DNA of 45,551 nt from a virus: the IMG/VR virus record IMGVR_UViG_3300022924_000021, positions 1-45,551 of that record; one strand, given 5' to 3'. The notes beneath the pieces were generated by a model that was not told the origin of the DNA, did not search any database, and saw nothing but the letters and a program-made list of their open reading frames with translations. Positions 45,197-45,551 of the stretch are shown here, one piece after another. The position numbers were made by a program, and so were the translations under genes. Numbering within the stretch: position 1 is the first letter of the stretch; each line of letters begins with the position of its first letter.

Positions 45197-45228
45197 CATA
45201 AAAATAGAAGCGGAGCGTACAACTCCAC
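45197..45228 (-). terminator. possible attenuator in the leftward leader
   Basis: On the minus strand GTGGAG/CTCCGC around TTGTACG is followed by a T-rich tract ending in TTTTT. It lies between the promoter at 45245 and the exonuclease start, so it could trim leftward expression. Confidence 0.5.
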
Positions 45229-45244
45229 CGTTCCTATTGCTACT

Positions 45245-45273
45245 ATCTTAGCATACTATCCCCCAAATGTCAA
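45245..45273 (-). promoter_or_regulatory. leftward promoter for the minus-strand arm
   Basis: TTGACA, 17-bp spacer ending TATGC, TAAGAT on the minus strand. Its -35 lies 13 bases from the -35 of the divergent rightward promoter. Confidence 0.7.
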
Positions 45274-45286
45274 TAGCATATTGGTA

Positions 45287-45315
45287 TTGACTTTGAGTCC
45301 AAAGTGTGATACAAT
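45287..45315 (+). promoter_or_regulatory. rightward promoter pointing off the right end
   Basis: TTGACT (45287-45292), 17-bp spacer ending GTGTGA, TACAAT (45310-45315). No gene follows before the window end, so it makes sense only if the ends are joined and it drives the small genes at 384 and 558. Confidence 0.75.
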
Positions 45316-45551
45316 TAAACGTAGTTTAATCTTAATAGATATATACGGAGTTCTAGTTTACTAGACTCAATCTCGTTCCAATATTAGGCAGGTAAGTAGA
45401 CTACCGCCTATCTAGTCTCCACTCGCCCAGCTCGTTGCGCTCTATATTATATATATCTTAATATATTTATATATCGAATTTTTTTTATATTATTTTTATC
45501 CCCCTTAGGTACTTAAGCTCCGCCGATTACTGGGTCATTACCCCCCCCATA
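45316..45551. other. noncoding right end with AT-rich and C-rich tracts
   Basis: No gene is seen. The region has small inverted repeats (CTAG-TTTA-CTAG near 45352; AGACTA/TAGTCT near 45392-45416), an AT-rich stretch with an 8-T run (about 45441-45497), a CCCCC run and a final run of eight C. The 11-mer CTCGTTGCGCT at 45431-45441 also occurs at 507-517. The C runs at both ends suggest the assembly broke at a homopolymer in a circular map. Confidence 0.45.

Noticed and set aside
1-45551. Recoding of TGA as Trp or Gly (as in Mycoplasma or SR1/Gracilibacteria)
   Set aside because: Several genes end in TGA (for example 2394, 10856, 11100) with a following gene in place, Trp positions use TGG, and the phage tRNA-Trp has a CCA anticodon.
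1-45551. Inverted or direct terminal repeats
   Set aside because: The first and last ~50 bases do not match in either orientation; only short C-runs and an 11-mer are shared.
1-45551. Integrase, excisionase or CI-type repressor indicating a prophage
   Set aside because: No tyrosine or serine recombinase motifs and no helix-turn-helix repressor were found; the only regulator-like gene is the ribbon-helix-helix protein at 41458-41664.

Overview
The window looks like a near-complete genome of a short-tailed (podovirus-like) lytic phage. The right-hand 27 kb, on the minus strand, encodes a terminase small subunit candidate, TerL, a portal, a scaffold, a HK97/P22-type coat protein, a tail adaptor, a beta-propeller nozzle, fibre-like proteins, a 1,450-residue ejection-type protein and a lysis cassette. 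There is no tape-measure protein, tail sheath, integrase or recognisable lysogeny repressor. The amidase-type endolysin, the LysM-CHAP hydrolase, strong AGGAGG ribosome binding sites and sigma70-like promoters suggest a host with accessible peptidoglycan (Gram-positive-like, possibly Actinobacteria or Saccharibacteria). The host cannot be fixed from sequence alone. TGA is used as a stop, so the standard bacterial code applies.

Layout. Positions 1-18201 are read on the plus strand. A noncoding, AT-rich left end (1-1731) is followed by a dense run of very small early genes (1732-3660). Next comes a cassette of a gamma-glutamyl-cyclotransferase-like protein, a zinc-finger/amidoligase-like protein and a class II glutamine amidotransferase (4062-6981), with two unknown partners (6996-8721). 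Small membrane and zinc-finger proteins follow (8931-11553). The recombination/replication block is a Pif1-like helicase, a RecB-like nuclease, an SSB-like protein with an IPF tail, an HNH nuclease and a PD-(D/E)XK nuclease (11570-16504). A LysM-CHAP protein, tRNA-Trp and one unknown gene close the arm. Positions 18359-45178 are read on the minus strand: exonuclease and small genes at the far right, then packaging, head, tail and lysis. The two arms converge at about 18.3 kb and diverge at about 45.28 kb. The rightward promoter at 45287 points off the window end, so the two ends are probably joined in a circular or permuted molecule.

No polymerase or primase is seen, so the phage probably borrows the host replisome; a QFDLF clamp-binding-like motif (10782-11102) and the SSB-like tail fit this. 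A uniform promoter class (TTGAC-type -35, mostly 17-bp spacer, often a TGTGC or TATGC extended -10) recurs on both strands and serves operons and several apparently noncoding transcripts.

The most unusual content is (i) the ligase/amidotransferase/cyclotransferase cassette, whose amidotransferase must start at an ATT codon; (ii) a set of structured noncoding RNA candidates, three of which have both a promoter and a terminator (1139-1653, 18226-18348 plus; 41870-41701 minus); (iii) seven GGTACTC copies in 503-2284; and (iv) tRNA-like and multi-hairpin RNAs at 2849-3130, 8745-8859 and 17327-17716. All functional calls come from reading motifs by eye; no database search was run.
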